In this document: in pieces, positions 35,311-44,262 of the stretch
How the letters are laid out: each line of letters begins with the position of its first letter
Numbering within the stretch: the first letter of the stretch is position 1
From: Alkalihalobacterium sp048323755
Lineage (GTDB): Bacteria > Bacillota > Bacilli > Bacillales > Bacillaceae_F
Length of the DNA stretch: 64,000 bases
Assembly (NCBI RefSeq): GCF_048323755.1
Contig: NZ_JBLWFS010000019.1
Location: forward strand, 18,611 to 82,610
Direction of reading: 5' to 3'
The notes under the pieces: model-generated
Database searches by the model: none
The model's input: the letters and a program-made list of their open reading frames with translations, nothing else
What the model was told of the DNA's origin: nothing
Position numbers and translations under genes: made by a program

Positions 35311-36249
35311 ATGAATAGAGAAAATACTGATCTTAGCTTTCATAGCTATATTCGAGGGATTATCCTTCTTGGTTTTTCACTACTCTTACTTGCCTTTATT
35401 TTATCAGGAAACATCCGCTACTACATTGCCCCTAAAATGATGCCATTTATGTATTTTGCATTAGTTGTTTTTATCATTTTAGGTGTAGTACAAATCATTA
35501 GAAGTACCAGAAAGAATGATCAGGAGATTGATTGTGATTGTGGCGAGGATCATTCGATGACAGGCTCACCGCTATTGAAGATTGCAATTTACTCCATCTT
35601 CGTTGCCCCTATTGTGATGGGATTTGTTCTACCGGATAAAGTTTTGGATAGTTCAGTTGCTGCCAACCGCGGTGTTCAATATGGAAGCGGAATATTAACA
35701 AAACCAACCGATCCAAATGAAGCAACGGGCAGTACTTCGAGAGCTGAAGCTTTTCTCGAAAATCCTGATGGTTATTTTGATAGTTTGGGTGAAACGGAAG
35801 AGCATTATTCTGTTGAAGACTTTTATACTGAAGAAGGCTTTAACCAATATTATCAAGAACTAGCTGAGGAAATGAAAGATCAACAAAGAATTATTGTGAC
35901 TGATGATAATTATTTAGATATTATGACGGTCTTAGATTTACACATGGATCAATTTATCGGCAGAGAACTTGTCATTACTGGCTTTGTCTACCGTGAACCT
36001 GAGTTTGAAGATAACCAACTGGTCGTAGCTCGATTTGCCATGACGTGTTGTGTTGCGGATGCGGCAGTATACGGAACTTTAGTAGAGTCAGACTTAGCAA
36101 CAGAATATGAAAACGATACGTGGGTTCATGTTGCAGGTATTCTTGATAAAACAGACTACAACGGCTATCAAATCCCACTTATTCACTTAAGAGAGATTAC
36201 AGTTATTGATGAACCGGAACAACCTTATGTGTTCCCAAGTTTTAGATAA
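35311..36249 (+). CDS. TIGR03943 family membrane protein (YcgQ-like)
   Basis: A 312-residue protein with N-terminal membrane helices (about 15-33, 44-63 and 88-107), a cytoplasmic metal-ligand-like loop CDCGEDHSM between them, and an extracytoplasmic C-terminal domain. The conserved signature ARFAMTCCVADA lies at about 241-252 and IPLIHLREI near the end. It is always found with a COG0701 permease. Function unknown; a role with the permease in metal handling is inferred. The ATG follows GAGGAGGG. Confidence 0.83.
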   Translation: MNRENTDLSFHSYIRGIILLGFSLLLLAFILSGNIRYYIAPKMMPFMYFALVVFIILGVVQIIRSTRKNDQEIDCDCGEDHSMTGSPLLKIAIYSIFVAPIVMGFVLPDKVLDSSVAANRGVQYGSGILTKPTDPNEATGSTSRAEAFLENPDGYFDSLGETEEHYSVEDFYTEEGFNQYYQELAEEMKDQQRIIVTDDNYLDIMTVLDLHMDQFIGRELVITGFVYREPEFEDNQLVVARFAMTCCVADAAVYGTLVESDLATEYENDTWVHVAGILDKTDYNGYQIPLIHLREITVIDEPEQPYVFPSFR

Positions 36250-36251
36250 CT

Positions 36252-36437
36252 AAGAAAAGCTCAAGCGCCCGTTTAGCGAAGTCTCGGTAATCGCTGGAGC
36301 TGGACATAAAAAAGCGCTTGTTGCCTGCTTATCGGCGACAAGCGCTGGAGGGCCAGCAATAAGTGTCTTGCTCTTTAGACACGCTTGATGGACCGAAACG
36401 ACCTCGAGCCGATGGCACCTGGAGCTAGACATCTTCG
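36252..36437. repeat. Dispersed repeat, copy 2 (longer form)
   Basis: GC-rich element whose 3' 110 bases (36328-36437) repeat 8508-8618. It has an extra 5' module (AAGCTCAAGCGCCC ... ATCGCTGGAGCTGGACAT) that echoes the element's own end (CACCTGGAGCTAGACATC). AGCGCTTGT (36313-36321) pairs exactly with ACAAGCGCT (36338-36346) and the stem extends through TGCC/GGCG. It lies just after the TIGR03943 gene. A short open frame through it is not considered coding. Confidence 0.85.
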
Positions 36438-36440
36438 AAA

Positions 36441-36478
36441 AAATAAGAGGCTGACAAATCTGTCAGCCTCTTATTTTT
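36441..36478. terminator. Bidirectional terminator after trpB
   Basis: AAATAAGAGGCTGACA pairs with TGTCAGCCTCTTATTT, flanked by A- and T-runs on both sides, between convergent transcription units. Confidence 0.9.
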
Positions 36479-36479
36479 C

Positions 36480-37670
36480 CTATTCATTTTCTTCTTGTAA
36501 CAAACGCCTTACTTCATTAACATCTTTGTCACCACGACCTGAAATGTTAACGATAATGATATCCTCTTTGCTTAAATGGCGTGCTTCTTTTATTGCATAT
36601 GCAACAGCGTGTGCACTCTCTAAAGCTGGGATAATACCCTCTATTCGAGCTAATGTTTGAAAGGCATCTAATACTTCTTTTTTAGAAACAGAATAATACT
36701 CGGCACGCTCAGTTACCTTTAGATAACTATGCTCTGGTCCAATTCCAGGATAGTCTAATCCAGCAGAAATCGAATGGGTAGGTAACGGGTTTCCTTCTTC
36801 ATCCTGTAAACAAAGGCATTTGAAACCGTGGATGACACCAGGAGTACCTTTTGTTAAAGTTGCCGCTTCTTCAGGCTCGACCCCAACAAGCCTTACATTT
36901 TCTTCTGGCAAGTATTCGGAAAAGGCACCAATGGCATTACTTCCTCCACCCACACAAGCAACGACAACGTTGGGCAATTTCCCTTCCTTTTCAAGAATCT
37001 GGCGTTTCGATTCTTTACTAATGATCGACTGAAAATGATGAACCATCGTCGGGAATGGATGTGGCCCAACTGCAGATCCAAGAAGATAAAACGTGTTCTC
37101 GTAGTTTTCAACAAGGTCATTTAATGCTTCATCAACAGCATCTTTCAATCGCCCTTGACCTTTATGAACAGGGACAACCGTTGCTCCTAACAGTTCCATA
37201 CGAAATACATTTAACTCCTGGCGACGAGTGTCTTCAGCCCCCATGTAAATGATACATTCCATGCCCAGCATTGCACATGCCGTAGCAGTTGCTACGCCAT
37301 GCTGTCCAGCCCCAGTTTCAGCGATGATGCGGTGAGCACCCATTTTTTTAGCTAACAAAATTTGCCCGATTACATTGTTAATTTTATGGGCACCTGTATG
37401 GTTTAAATCTTCTCGTTTTAAATAAATTTTTGCACCGCCACATTTCTCAGTTAACCTTTCAGCTAGAGTTAATGGATTTTCTCTACCGACATATTCTTTT
37501 AAATAGTACAAGTATTCCTCTACAAATTCAGGATCTTCTTTGTACTTATTAAAATTTTCATCTAAACGCTCTAACACTGCGTTTAATTGTGGTGGAACGA
37601 AACTTCCGCCAAACTCCCCAAAATACCCTTTTTCGTTTTTCTCTACTGTTCTCATCTCTGCTTTACTCAT
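36480..37670 (-). CDS. trpB: Tryptophan synthase beta chain
   Basis: PLP enzyme (396 residues) that joins indole and serine to give tryptophan. The PLP lysine is Lys96 in NHTGAHKINN; GGGSNAIG (phosphate-binding loop), AGQHGVATA and the C-terminal SGRGDKD segment are intact. It is of the TrpB1 type. The gene stands alone: no trpA or other trp gene is adjacent, and the neighbour is cimA 90 bases upstream on the same strand. It may be a second copy in addition to a trp operon elsewhere; I cannot tell from this window. Confidence 0.94.
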   Translation of the reverse strand: MSKAEMRTVEKNEKGYFGEFGGSFVPPQLNAVLERLDENFNKYKEDPEFVEEYLYYLKEYVGRENPLTLAERLTEKCGGAKIYLKREDLNHTGAHKINNVIGQILLAKKMGAHRIIAETGAGQHGVATATACAMLGMECIIYMGAEDTRRQELNVFRMELLGATVVPVHKGQGRLKDAVDEALNDLVENYENTFYLLGSAVGPHPFPTMVHHFQSIISKESKRQILEKEGKLPNVVVACVGGGSNAIGAFSEYLPEENVRLVGVEPEEAATLTKGTPGVIHGFKCLCLQDEEGNPLPTHSISAGLDYPGIGPEHSYLKVTERAEYYSVSKKEVLDAFQTLARIEGIIPALESAHAVAYAIKEARHLSKEDIIIVNISGRGDKDVNEVRRLLQEENE

Positions 37671-37760
37671 TCTAAACTCTCCTTTAAATCTTAAGTGATG
37701 ATAATAACATAATATTATGATAATTTATATTTTATCAGGTTTATATAGTAGTAGCAATGA

Positions 37761-39389
37761 TTAATGGTTACTAACACCAATGGTAGATTCTGTTTTAGGT
37801 TGGTTAACTACTTCTAACTGATCCTCTTGTTTCACCAAGAAATATTGAACGCTATCGACTAATGCATACCAACTCGCTTTAATGATATTACCCGAGACAC
37901 CAATCGTGCTCCACTTCTCGGTCCCATCTGAAGACTCAATAAGAACTCGTACCCGAGATGCTGTAGCATCTGTTTCATCTAAGACACGAACTTTATAGTC
38001 TGATAAGTACATCTTATTAATACAAGGATAAAATTGTTCAAGCGCTTTTCGTAAGGCATGGTCGAGCGCGTTTACAGGACCATTTCCTTCTGCAGCGGTT
38101 AATACTTCTTGGTTGTTTACAACTAACTTAACGACTGCTTCGGTTGTAAAGGATTGATCTGCATTGTTTTCAATAAAAATTTTAAAATGATCGAGTTTAA
38201 AAAACTCTAGATGTTCACCAAGTCCTTTTTTAACAACTAGCTCAAAGGAGGCTTCAGCTGCTTCATACTGGTAACCATTAAGCTCTAACTCTTTGATTTG
38301 TTCTATAATTTGCTTAGTTGCAGGATTATTTTTATCTAAATCTAGATTCCATTCTTTCGCTTTAAAAAGAACATTACTTTGTCCGGATAGTTCAGAAACT
38401 AGTACTCTTCTTTTATTACCAATAGCTTCTGGCTCAATATGTTCATACGTTTCAGGATGTTTTAATACAGCACTAACATGCATACCACCTTTATGAGCAA
38501 AAGCACTTTTTCCAACAAAAGGCTGGTTACTCGGTGGGATCTGGTTTGCAATTTCATGCACATACTTTGAGACCGATGTCAGGTTTACCAACTGATGTGG
38601 TTCAATACAGGAATACCCCATCTTTAGCTGTAAATTAGGAATAACCGAAATAAGGTTTACATTTCCACACCGCTCACCGTAGCCATTAATTGTACCTTGC
38701 ACATGAGTTGCCCCCGCTTGAACTGCAGCGACTGTGTTTGCAACGGCTAATTCTCCATCATTATGACAATGGATACCCACTTGAATCGATAGTTCTTTTA
38801 CGACGTGTTCTACGATTGAAATCACTTCATGAGGAAGAGAACCTCCATTCGTATCACAAAGTGCTACACAGTCAGCACCAGCTGCTTCTGCCTTTTTTAT
38901 CGCTTGAATGGCGTAGTCAGCATTCCTCTTATAACCATCAAAAAAATGCTCCGCATCAAAAATGACCTCCAACCCATTCTCTTTTAGAAACTTTACTGAA
39001 TCGTAAATCATGTCCAAATTCTCTTCTAGCGTCGTTTGCAATGCGTGAGTGACTTGAAAGTCCCATGTCTTTCCAAAGATTGCAACAGAACATACACCAC
39101 TTTCTAAAATGCGTTGTAAGTTTTGATCTTGATCTGCCGTAACTCCCATACGACGGGTGCTTCCAAACGCTGTAATCTTGGCATTCTCTAGCTCTAGATC
39201 TTTCACTTTTTTAAAGAAATTCATATCCTTTGGATTACTACCAGGCCAACCACCCTCTATGTAGTGAATCCCCAATTCATCTAGCTTCTTAGCAATCTTT
39301 AATTTGTCATCGACAGAAAGACTTACTCCCTCACCTTGTGTGCCATCTCTAAGTGTTGTGTCATATAAGAACACATTTTGGCTACTCAT
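37761..39389 (-). CDS. cimA: (R)-citramalate synthase
   Basis: A 542-residue LeuA-like enzyme that condenses pyruvate and acetyl-CoA into citramalate, giving a threonine-independent route to 2-oxobutyrate and isoleucine. The N-terminal barrel begins FLYDTTLRDGTQGEG (about 7-21) with the metal/substrate Arg-Asp pair; HCHNDGELAVAN and NGYGERCGN follow. The C-terminal domain (about 420-520) is the LeuA allosteric type, where isoleucine feedback acts in homologues. The length and the EHFFDGYK segment distinguish it from 2-isopropylmalate synthase. Confidence 0.92.
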   Translation of the reverse strand: MSSQNVFLYDTTLRDGTQGEGVSLSVDDKLKIAKKLDELGIHYIEGGWPGSNPKDMNFFKKVKDLELENAKITAFGSTRRMGVTADQDQNLQRILESGVCSVAIFGKTWDFQVTHALQTTLEENLDMIYDSVKFLKENGLEVIFDAEHFFDGYKRNADYAIQAIKKAEAAGADCVALCDTNGGSLPHEVISIVEHVVKELSIQVGIHCHNDGELAVANTVAAVQAGATHVQGTINGYGERCGNVNLISVIPNLQLKMGYSCIEPHQLVNLTSVSKYVHEIANQIPPSNQPFVGKSAFAHKGGMHVSAVLKHPETYEHIEPEAIGNKRRVLVSELSGQSNVLFKAKEWNLDLDKNNPATKQIIEQIKELELNGYQYEAAEASFELVVKKGLGEHLEFFKLDHFKIFIENNADQSFTTEAVVKLVVNNQEVLTAAEGNGPVNALDHALRKALEQFYPCINKMYLSDYKVRVLDETDATASRVRVLIESSDGTEKWSTIGVSGNIIKASWYALVDSVQYFLVKQEDQLEVVNQPKTESTIGVSNH

Positions 39390-39627
39390 TTTATACTCCC
39401 CACTCTCCTAGCATTACTCTCTACTAAAATACTCAAATCAAATTTAAAATTTATCAGATTATTGCAATAAAGTATAACACATCAACGCGCAAAAGACTAT
39501 GTAACGTTCGAAATTTTCAGTTAGTTTTTATTATTCCTTTAACCTTATGGATATGCATAAATATTTATAAATAATAGTTGAGAAATGATATATGTGCTTT
39601 CTTAAAATTAGAACTAACTTATAAATT

Positions 39628-39665
39628 AAAAGCGTAATAGACCACAAGTCTATTACGCTTTTACC
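39628..39665 (-). terminator. Thiolase terminator
   Basis: AAAAGCGTAATAGAC pairs with GTCTATTACGCTTTT around CACAA, directly after the thiolase stop codon. Confidence 0.9.
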
Positions 39666-39673
39666 TTTTATTA

Positions 39674-40861
39674 TTATGCTTTTTCAACGACTGTGGCTAC
39701 ACCTTGACCGCCACCGATACATAATGTAGCAAGTCCGTATTGGCCGTCGCGACGTTTTAATTCATGAAGTAGTGATACAAGAATACGGGCACCACTTGCC
39801 CCAATTGGATGCCCTAATGCAATCGCACCACCATTTACGTTTAGAATTTCTTTAGAGAATTCTAACTCACGACCTACAGCTAATGCTTGCGCTGCAAAAG
39901 CTTCATTTGCTTCGATTAAGTTTACATCAGATAAGCTTAGACCTGCTTTTTCTAATGCTTTTTTCGTTGCAGGCACTGGACCGATTCCCATAATACTTGG
40001 ATCCACTGCTGCACTTGCGTTTCCACGAATAACCGCCAATGGAGTTACACCTAGTTCTTCGGCTTTTTTACGGCTCATAACGATTACAGCTGCAGCACCA
40101 TCATTTAGTCCGGATGCATTACCAGCTGTAACACTTCCATCCTTTTTGAATGCCGGGCGAAGTTTAGCTAGCTTTTCAGCCGTTGTACCCGCTTTTACAT
40201 ACTCATCTGTATCAAATACAATTGGATCGCCTTTGCGTTGTGGTATTTCAACAGAAACGATTTCATCCTTGAATTTACCTTCTGCAATAGCTTTAGCTGC
40301 TTTTTCTTGGCTCCAAGCTGCAAACTCATCTTGTTCTTCACGTGTCAATTCGTACTTATCACATAAATTTTCTGCTGTAACACCCATATGATAATCATTG
40401 AAAGCACACGTTAAGCCATCATGGACCATGCTATCAATCAGCTTTTGGTCACCCATTCTAAACCCATCTCTTGCTCCCATTGATAAATAAGGAGACTGGC
40501 TCATATTTTCCATACCACCGGCAATAACTACATCCGCATCGCCAGAAAGAATTGCTTGTGTTGCTAAATGAACGGCTTTTAGACCTGATCCACACACTTT
40601 ATTGATCGTCATTGAAGGAGTGTGTTGCGGTAAGCCAGCTTCAATGGCTGCTTGTCTTGCTGGATTTTGTCCTAAACCTGCTTGAAGGACATTCCCCATA
40701 ATAACCTCATCTACTTGATCTGCAGCAACTCCTGCTCGTTCTAGAGCAGCCTTAATAACAGTTGCCCCTAGTTTAGTTGCCTTAACGCCTTTTAAACTAC
40801 CTCCAAAACTTCCAACCGGTGTTCTGACAGCGCTTATAATCACTACTTCTTGATTAATCAT
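39674..40861 (-). CDS. Acetyl-CoA C-acetyltransferase (biosynthetic-type thiolase)
   Basis: Thiolase of 395 residues. The acyl-accepting Cys90 is in NKVCGSGLKAV; the C-terminal GHPIGASGARI (His about 349) and CIGGGQG (Cys about 380) motifs are complete. Such enzymes condense or cleave two acetyl-CoA/acetoacetyl-CoA units; uses include fatty acid breakdown, the mevalonate route and polyhydroxybutyrate synthesis. No neighbour gene identifies the pathway. The upstream region holds a hairpin repeat (40925-40990) and a perfect palindrome (41028-41041) that may be an operator. Confidence 0.92.
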   Translation of the reverse strand: MINQEVVIISAVRTPVGSFGGSLKGVKATKLGATVIKAALERAGVAADQVDEVIMGNVLQAGLGQNPARQAAIEAGLPQHTPSMTINKVCGSGLKAVHLATQAILSGDADVVIAGGMENMSQSPYLSMGARDGFRMGDQKLIDSMVHDGLTCAFNDYHMGVTAENLCDKYELTREEQDEFAAWSQEKAAKAIAEGKFKDEIVSVEIPQRKGDPIVFDTDEYVKAGTTAEKLAKLRPAFKKDGSVTAGNASGLNDGAAAVIVMSRKKAEELGVTPLAVIRGNASAAVDPSIMGIGPVPATKKALEKAGLSLSDVNLIEANEAFAAQALAVGRELEFSKEILNVNGGAIALGHPIGASGARILVSLLHELKRRDGQYGLATLCIGGGQGVATVVEKA

Positions 40862-40924
40862 TAGGATCGCTCTCCCTTCCGTACTTTACATTTTTCAATT
40901 AAGCTGTGTTAGATTATACTGTTG

Positions 40925-40990
40925 ATATCCGTTGATTCTGGGTTCAGCGTGTGAAACGGTAATTTCACACGCCTTTAACAGCGCTTTCAA
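40925..40990 (-). repeat. Hairpin repeat, compact form
   Basis: On the minus strand AAGCGCTGTTAAAG is followed directly by a hairpin (CGTGTGAAATT/ATTTCACACG type) and then CAGAATCAACGGATA. The same two blocks recur at 63832-64000, where about 105 extra bases separate them. It lies in the thiolase leader. AAGCGCTGTTA also resembles a CcpA cre half, which may be chance. Confidence 0.8.
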
Positions 40991-41027
40991 TTAAAAAAAT
41001 ACTTAAGTATGCAGTAAATGTTGTAAT

Positions 41028-41041
41028 TGAGCGTACGCTCA
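41028..41041. promoter_or_regulatory. Perfect 14-bp palindrome upstream of the thiolase gene
   Basis: TGAGCGTACGCTCA is a perfect palindrome about 170 bases upstream of the thiolase start. TTGTGT and CATACT with 16-base spacing precede it on the minus strand, so a repressor bound here could block the start site. TetR-family operators in acyl-CoA metabolism often look like this; the regulator is not in the window. Confidence 0.45.
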
Positions 41042-41103
41042 GTATGTTCACTATTCAAGTATACACAATTGTAGAAACATATGTATAGTGTTATCTCAAT
41101 ATT

Positions 41104-41132
41104 CAGGCTCCTTTTTTTGAAAAAGGAGCCTG
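41104..41132 (-). terminator. Hairpin after cstA
   Basis: CAGGCTCCTTTTT pairs with AAAAAGGAGCCTG around a small loop, 10 bases after the cstA stop. No T-run follows the stem on the minus strand, so the terminator assignment is tentative. Confidence 0.5.
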
Positions 41133-41141
41133 AAACACTAC

Positions 41142-42743
41142 CTAAGATGTTTTCGTTCGCTTACCAATCGAACGCCAACCTTCTATTCCCAGGAAGATAC
41201 ATAATATAAATAAAACTAAGCCTGAACCAAACAGCAGCCAGTTCTGAGATATAAAGTTATTGTACATGAGCACACCGAGCGCTGACACGGTTACGACAAA
41301 CATAAAGAACATCGGAATGACAACGTAATAGGCTTTTGCACCAATTTTTATTAACCATACAGATACAGCTAATAATGCTAATGCACCAAGCATTTGGTTT
41401 GCTGAACCAAATAATGGCCAAACTCTTTCCCATGTTCCAGACAACGCTAAAGCACCTGCACCGATTAAACCTGCAATTGTAGCAACATGGTTATTTTTCA
41501 CTGCTGGTATATGTTCTTCACCTAACTCTTGAATAGCATATCTCATTAGACGTGTTGCAGAGTCTAATGTCGTTAATAAAAATGCGGAGGCAGTTAGCGC
41601 TGTAAATGTCGTAGCCACTGTTAGATCGATACCCCAATGCGACATAAAGTAACCAATACCAGCTGCGAATGTACCGATTGGCCCTCCTAATTCGGCCATT
41701 CTAGCAGCAAAATCTGCTTGTGTTAAATAAGCAACAGCACCGATTGCGATAATCGCTAAAAAAGCTTCTAGCAACATTGATCCATAAGCGATAAACTTAC
41801 CGTTCTTCTCATTATCTAACTGTTTAGCTGTCGTTCCTGAGGAGACGAGCGAATGAAACCCCGAGATGGCGCCACAAGCGATAGTAATAAATAAAATCGG
41901 GAATAGGAAACCTAACGTTTCATGGTTAAATCCAGTATAAGCTGGAAGTTGTATCGTAGGTGCTGCAAGAATAATCCCAAGTGTTGCTCCCGCAATCATC
42001 CCATATAATAGGAAAGCATTTAAATAGTCACGAGGTTGTAGCAATACCCATACAGGGAGAATAGATGCGATATAAGCATAGATTAATAGAATAAAAGACC
42101 ATGTTACAGCACTTAATTCGAGCGGAAAGGAAATACCTACCCACACGCTAAATAACATGGCAACGACACCTAAAATACTTGCAATCGGTAAACTTAAACG
42201 AATTTGATTAATAATAAAACCAAATACGAGTGCCACACCGACAAATAGTACAGAGGCTGTAGCAGCTTGTGGTACGGCTACAAACGTATTCGCAACAAGT
42301 ATAATAAACACACCAACAATTAATATTAATGTGGCGATCGAAAAGATCAGAAATAAGACTTGGCCTCGTTTTCCAATATATTCACGTATAATTTCCCCGA
42401 TTGATTTAGCCTTGTGACGAACGGAAGCTTGTAACGATGTATAGTCATGAACACCACCAATAAAAATACTTCCTATAAGGATCCAAAGTACAGCAGGTAA
42501 CCAACCAAAGAAGGCAGCAGTAATGGGTCCCACTATAGGTCCACCACCCGCGATCGTAGCAAAATGGTGCCCAAGTAAAACCGGTTTTTTCGCTGGAACA
42601 TAATCCACACCATCATACAATTCATTCGCCGGTGTTTTTCGATTCGGGTCTACTTTCATTTGTCTCTCTAGAAATCTACCATACGTAAAATAAGCAATAA
42701 GCAGAATAAGACCAGATATTAATAACAGTGTAAGTAAATTCAT
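41142..42743 (-). CDS. cstA: CstA family carbon-starvation transporter
   Basis: Large membrane protein (533 residues, about 14 helices) of the CstA family, whose members import pyruvate or peptides under carbon limitation. Family stretches are LGHHFATIAGGGPIVGPITAA (split around residues 57-77), GGVHDYTSLQASVRHKAKSIGE and TTLDSATRLMRYAIQEL. It is shorter than the roughly 700-residue E. coli protein but in the range of Firmicute homologues. It is the last gene of an apparent three-gene operon behind a CC/Se protein and an unknown protein (16-base gap). Substrate not predictable. Confidence 0.9.
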   Translation of the reverse strand: MNLLTLLLISGLILLIAYFTYGRFLERQMKVDPNRKTPANELYDGVDYVPAKKPVLLGHHFATIAGGGPIVGPITAAFFGWLPAVLWILIGSIFIGGVHDYTSLQASVRHKAKSIGEIIREYIGKRGQVLFLIFSIATLILIVGVFIILVANTFVAVPQAATASVLFVGVALVFGFIINQIRLSLPIASILGVVAMLFSVWVGISFPLELSAVTWSFILLIYAYIASILPVWVLLQPRDYLNAFLLYGMIAGATLGIILAAPTIQLPAYTGFNHETLGFLFPILFITIACGAISGFHSLVSSGTTAKQLDNEKNGKFIAYGSMLLEAFLAIIAIGAVAYLTQADFAARMAELGGPIGTFAAGIGYFMSHWGIDLTVATTFTALTASAFLLTTLDSATRLMRYAIQELGEEHIPAVKNNHVATIAGLIGAGALALSGTWERVWPLFGSANQMLGALALLAVSVWLIKIGAKAYYVVIPMFFMFVVTVSALGVLMYNNFISQNWLLFGSGLVLFILCIFLGIEGWRSIGKRTKTS

Positions 42744-42759
42744 GTCTTATTTTCCCCCT

Positions 42760-43269
42760 TTAGTCGACTATAAAGTGCTGCATGTACTCTCTCCCTTTCC
42801 TATGGACATACACTTCTCTCTGTTCTACCTGCACGAGACCTACATAACATTCGATCCACCCATTCATACCTAGTTTAAGAAACTTAAGTTTCCGTTGTTT
42901 TTTCACCTCCTTCATAACCTCTTTTTCTAAAGGCTGGTTCGTTATAATAACGCCAACAAGAATAGAAGACATATGTTCACTATGAGAAGGAACATACGAT
43001 TTACTATTCGTTAATAACTCTGTCGCAAACATTTGAACATCATCCTTCTTCACCTTTGTTTCTTTCTCCCACACAAATACATATTGCTGATTATCCACCC
43101 CCCAAATTGGAATCGACTTGGACATGAAATACTTTTCATCGCGCCTTTTGTACTCCGCATAAAACGAAAGTGGAATACAACCGAGCTTTTTGTTTTGGTA
43201 TACATTAAAATGACGACTATATTTCTCTATTAACTGATCAAGATAACTTTTGGAAATCGTTACACTCAA
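42760..43269 (-). CDS. Hypothetical protein upstream of cstA
   Basis: I do not recognise this protein of about 169 residues. It has no signal peptide or membrane segment, is rich in Lys, Tyr and Phe, and looks like a mixed alpha/beta cytosolic protein. An in-frame GTG at 43275 sits too close to the AGGAGG site; the TTG at 43269, seven bases after it, is the likely start. It lies 11 bases after the CC/Se-motif gene and 16 bases before cstA, so all three should be cotranscribed. A role linked to CstA is inferred from context only. Confidence 0.6.
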   Translation of the reverse strand: MSVTISKSYLDQLIEKYSRHFNVYQNKKLGCIPLSFYAEYKRRDEKYFMSKSIPIWGVDNQQYVFVWEKETKVKKDDVQMFATELLTNSKSYVPSHSEHMSSILVGVIITNQPLEKEVMKEVKKQRKLKFLKLGMNGWIECYVGLVQVEQREVYVHRKGREYMQHFIVD

Positions 43270-43280
43270 AGACACTCCTC

Positions 43281-43589
43281 CTAAAACCGTTTTAACCCTG
43301 AAACGGTAATCCCCTTAAAGAAAGGAATTTTAGATAGTTGAAAATCGAGTTGATTATTTTTAAAAACTAAACTTTTTTCAACAAATATATGAATTCCATC
43401 GTGTTGGTAAAAAGAATACCGAGCAGGATTTGATGGCTCTTTCAAACGGACTTGTAGCTCTTGAACACTTCCTACACAACATTTGGTGGCGCTTTCAAAT
43501 AGGTCAATACTCAAAACGTTACCTTCTTTTTTCACCCAATTAAGCGCTTTTTCACTAAAGTTAAATTTTAAATTTGTATTTCCAATCAT
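43281..43589 (-). CDS. CC/Se-motif family protein (cysteine form)
   Basis: Small protein of about 103 residues resembling the CC/Se motif (seleno)protein family, in which a CC or C-selenocysteine pair follows a SIDL-type strand. Here the pair lies in SATKCCVGSVQELQVRL, followed by the family-like stretches YSFYQHDGIHIFVEKSL and IPFFKGITVSGL. No in-frame TGA is present, so it is the all-cysteine version. Function unknown; a redox role is suggested by the vicinal cysteines. In-frame ATGs at 43616, 43592 and 43589 are possible; AGGGAGGG lies just before the last two. Confidence 0.65.
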   Translation of the reverse strand: MIGNTNLKFNFSEKALNWVKKEGNVLSIDLFESATKCCVGSVQELQVRLKEPSNPARYSFYQHDGIHIFVEKSLVFKNNQLDFQLSKIPFFKGITVSGLKRF

Positions 43590-43666
43590 CATCCCTCCCT
43601 TTTTATTCCTATACATATTATGACCAAGTCACAATTATTAAAGTTTTCTAAAAATAGTACGTAAAT

Positions 43667-43738
43667 AAAAAGACTAACTCAAATATGATTTTGGTGCTTG
43701 TCGTTACAGCACCTCACATTAATCGAGTTAGTCTTTTA
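43667..43738 (-). terminator. Terminator of the PTS IIA gene
   Basis: AAAAGACTAACTC and GAGTTAGTCTTTT close a long interrupted hairpin with an inner GGTGCT/AGCACC stem, directly after the stop codon. Confidence 0.8.
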
Positions 43739-43749
43739 TCAAATCGGGT

Positions 43750-44262
43750 TTATTCTGCTTTCATTGAGAAGGTGGCAATTGGAGTCTTTCCGGCAACCAC
43801 TTCGCTCACTTGCTCTAGCTTCATTGATTGTAATTGATCCGCATTCGTTATAACAATTGGAGTAATTGTACTAGCCGCTTTTTCTTTTATTAAATCAAGA
43901 GAAAACTCAACTAATTTTGTACCAACTTGTACTTTATCTCCTTCTTTTACGAAGACTTCGAATCCTTCACCTTTCATATTGACAGTTTCTATCCCAATAT
44001 GAATAAGTACCTCTGCCCCGCTCAATGAACGGATACCAATCGCATGTTTTGTAGGAAAGACTTGGATAATCTCTCCTTCAACAGGTGAAACAACTTCCCC
44101 ATTACTAGGTTCAACTGCAAAACCGTCTCCAATCATCTTTTGGGCAAATGTCGGATCTGGTACATCTTCAACTTTTACATATGTACCATTCATAGGAGAA
44201 TGTAACGCTTCTTCAGTTGGTATTTCTTTTTTCTTGTCTAGTCCGAATAATTTTTTTAACAT
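43750..44262 (-). CDS. PTS glucose-type IIA component
   Basis: Stand-alone EIIA-Glc phosphocarrier (170 residues), similar to Crr and to B. subtilis YpqE. The phosphorylated histidine is in VLIHIGIETVNMKGEGF (about 84-100), and the partner histidine in FPTKHAIGIRS (about 69-79). It accepts phosphate from HPr and passes it to sugar-specific IIB domains. No IIB/IIC genes are adjacent, so it probably serves transporters encoded elsewhere. The N-terminal 25 residues are an extension rich in Lys. Confidence 0.92.
   Translation of the reverse strand: MLKKLFGLDKKKEIPTEEALHSPMNGTYVKVEDVPDPTFAQKMIGDGFAVEPSNGEVVSPVEGEIIQVFPTKHAIGIRSLSGAEVLIHIGIETVNMKGEGFEVFVKEGDKVQVGTKLVEFSLDLIKEKAASTITPIVITNADQLQSMKLEQVSEVVAGKTPIATFSMKAE

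Noticed and set aside
36250..36432. 60-residue open frame after the TIGR03943 gene
   Set aside because: Its residues mirror the frame across the first repeat copy, so it reflects repeat sequence, not a conserved protein.
40978..40990. CcpA cre site upstream of the thiolase
   Set aside because: TGAAAGCGCTGTTA fits 12 of 14 positions, but the same bases belong to the hairpin repeat found also at 63832, so the match is probably incidental.
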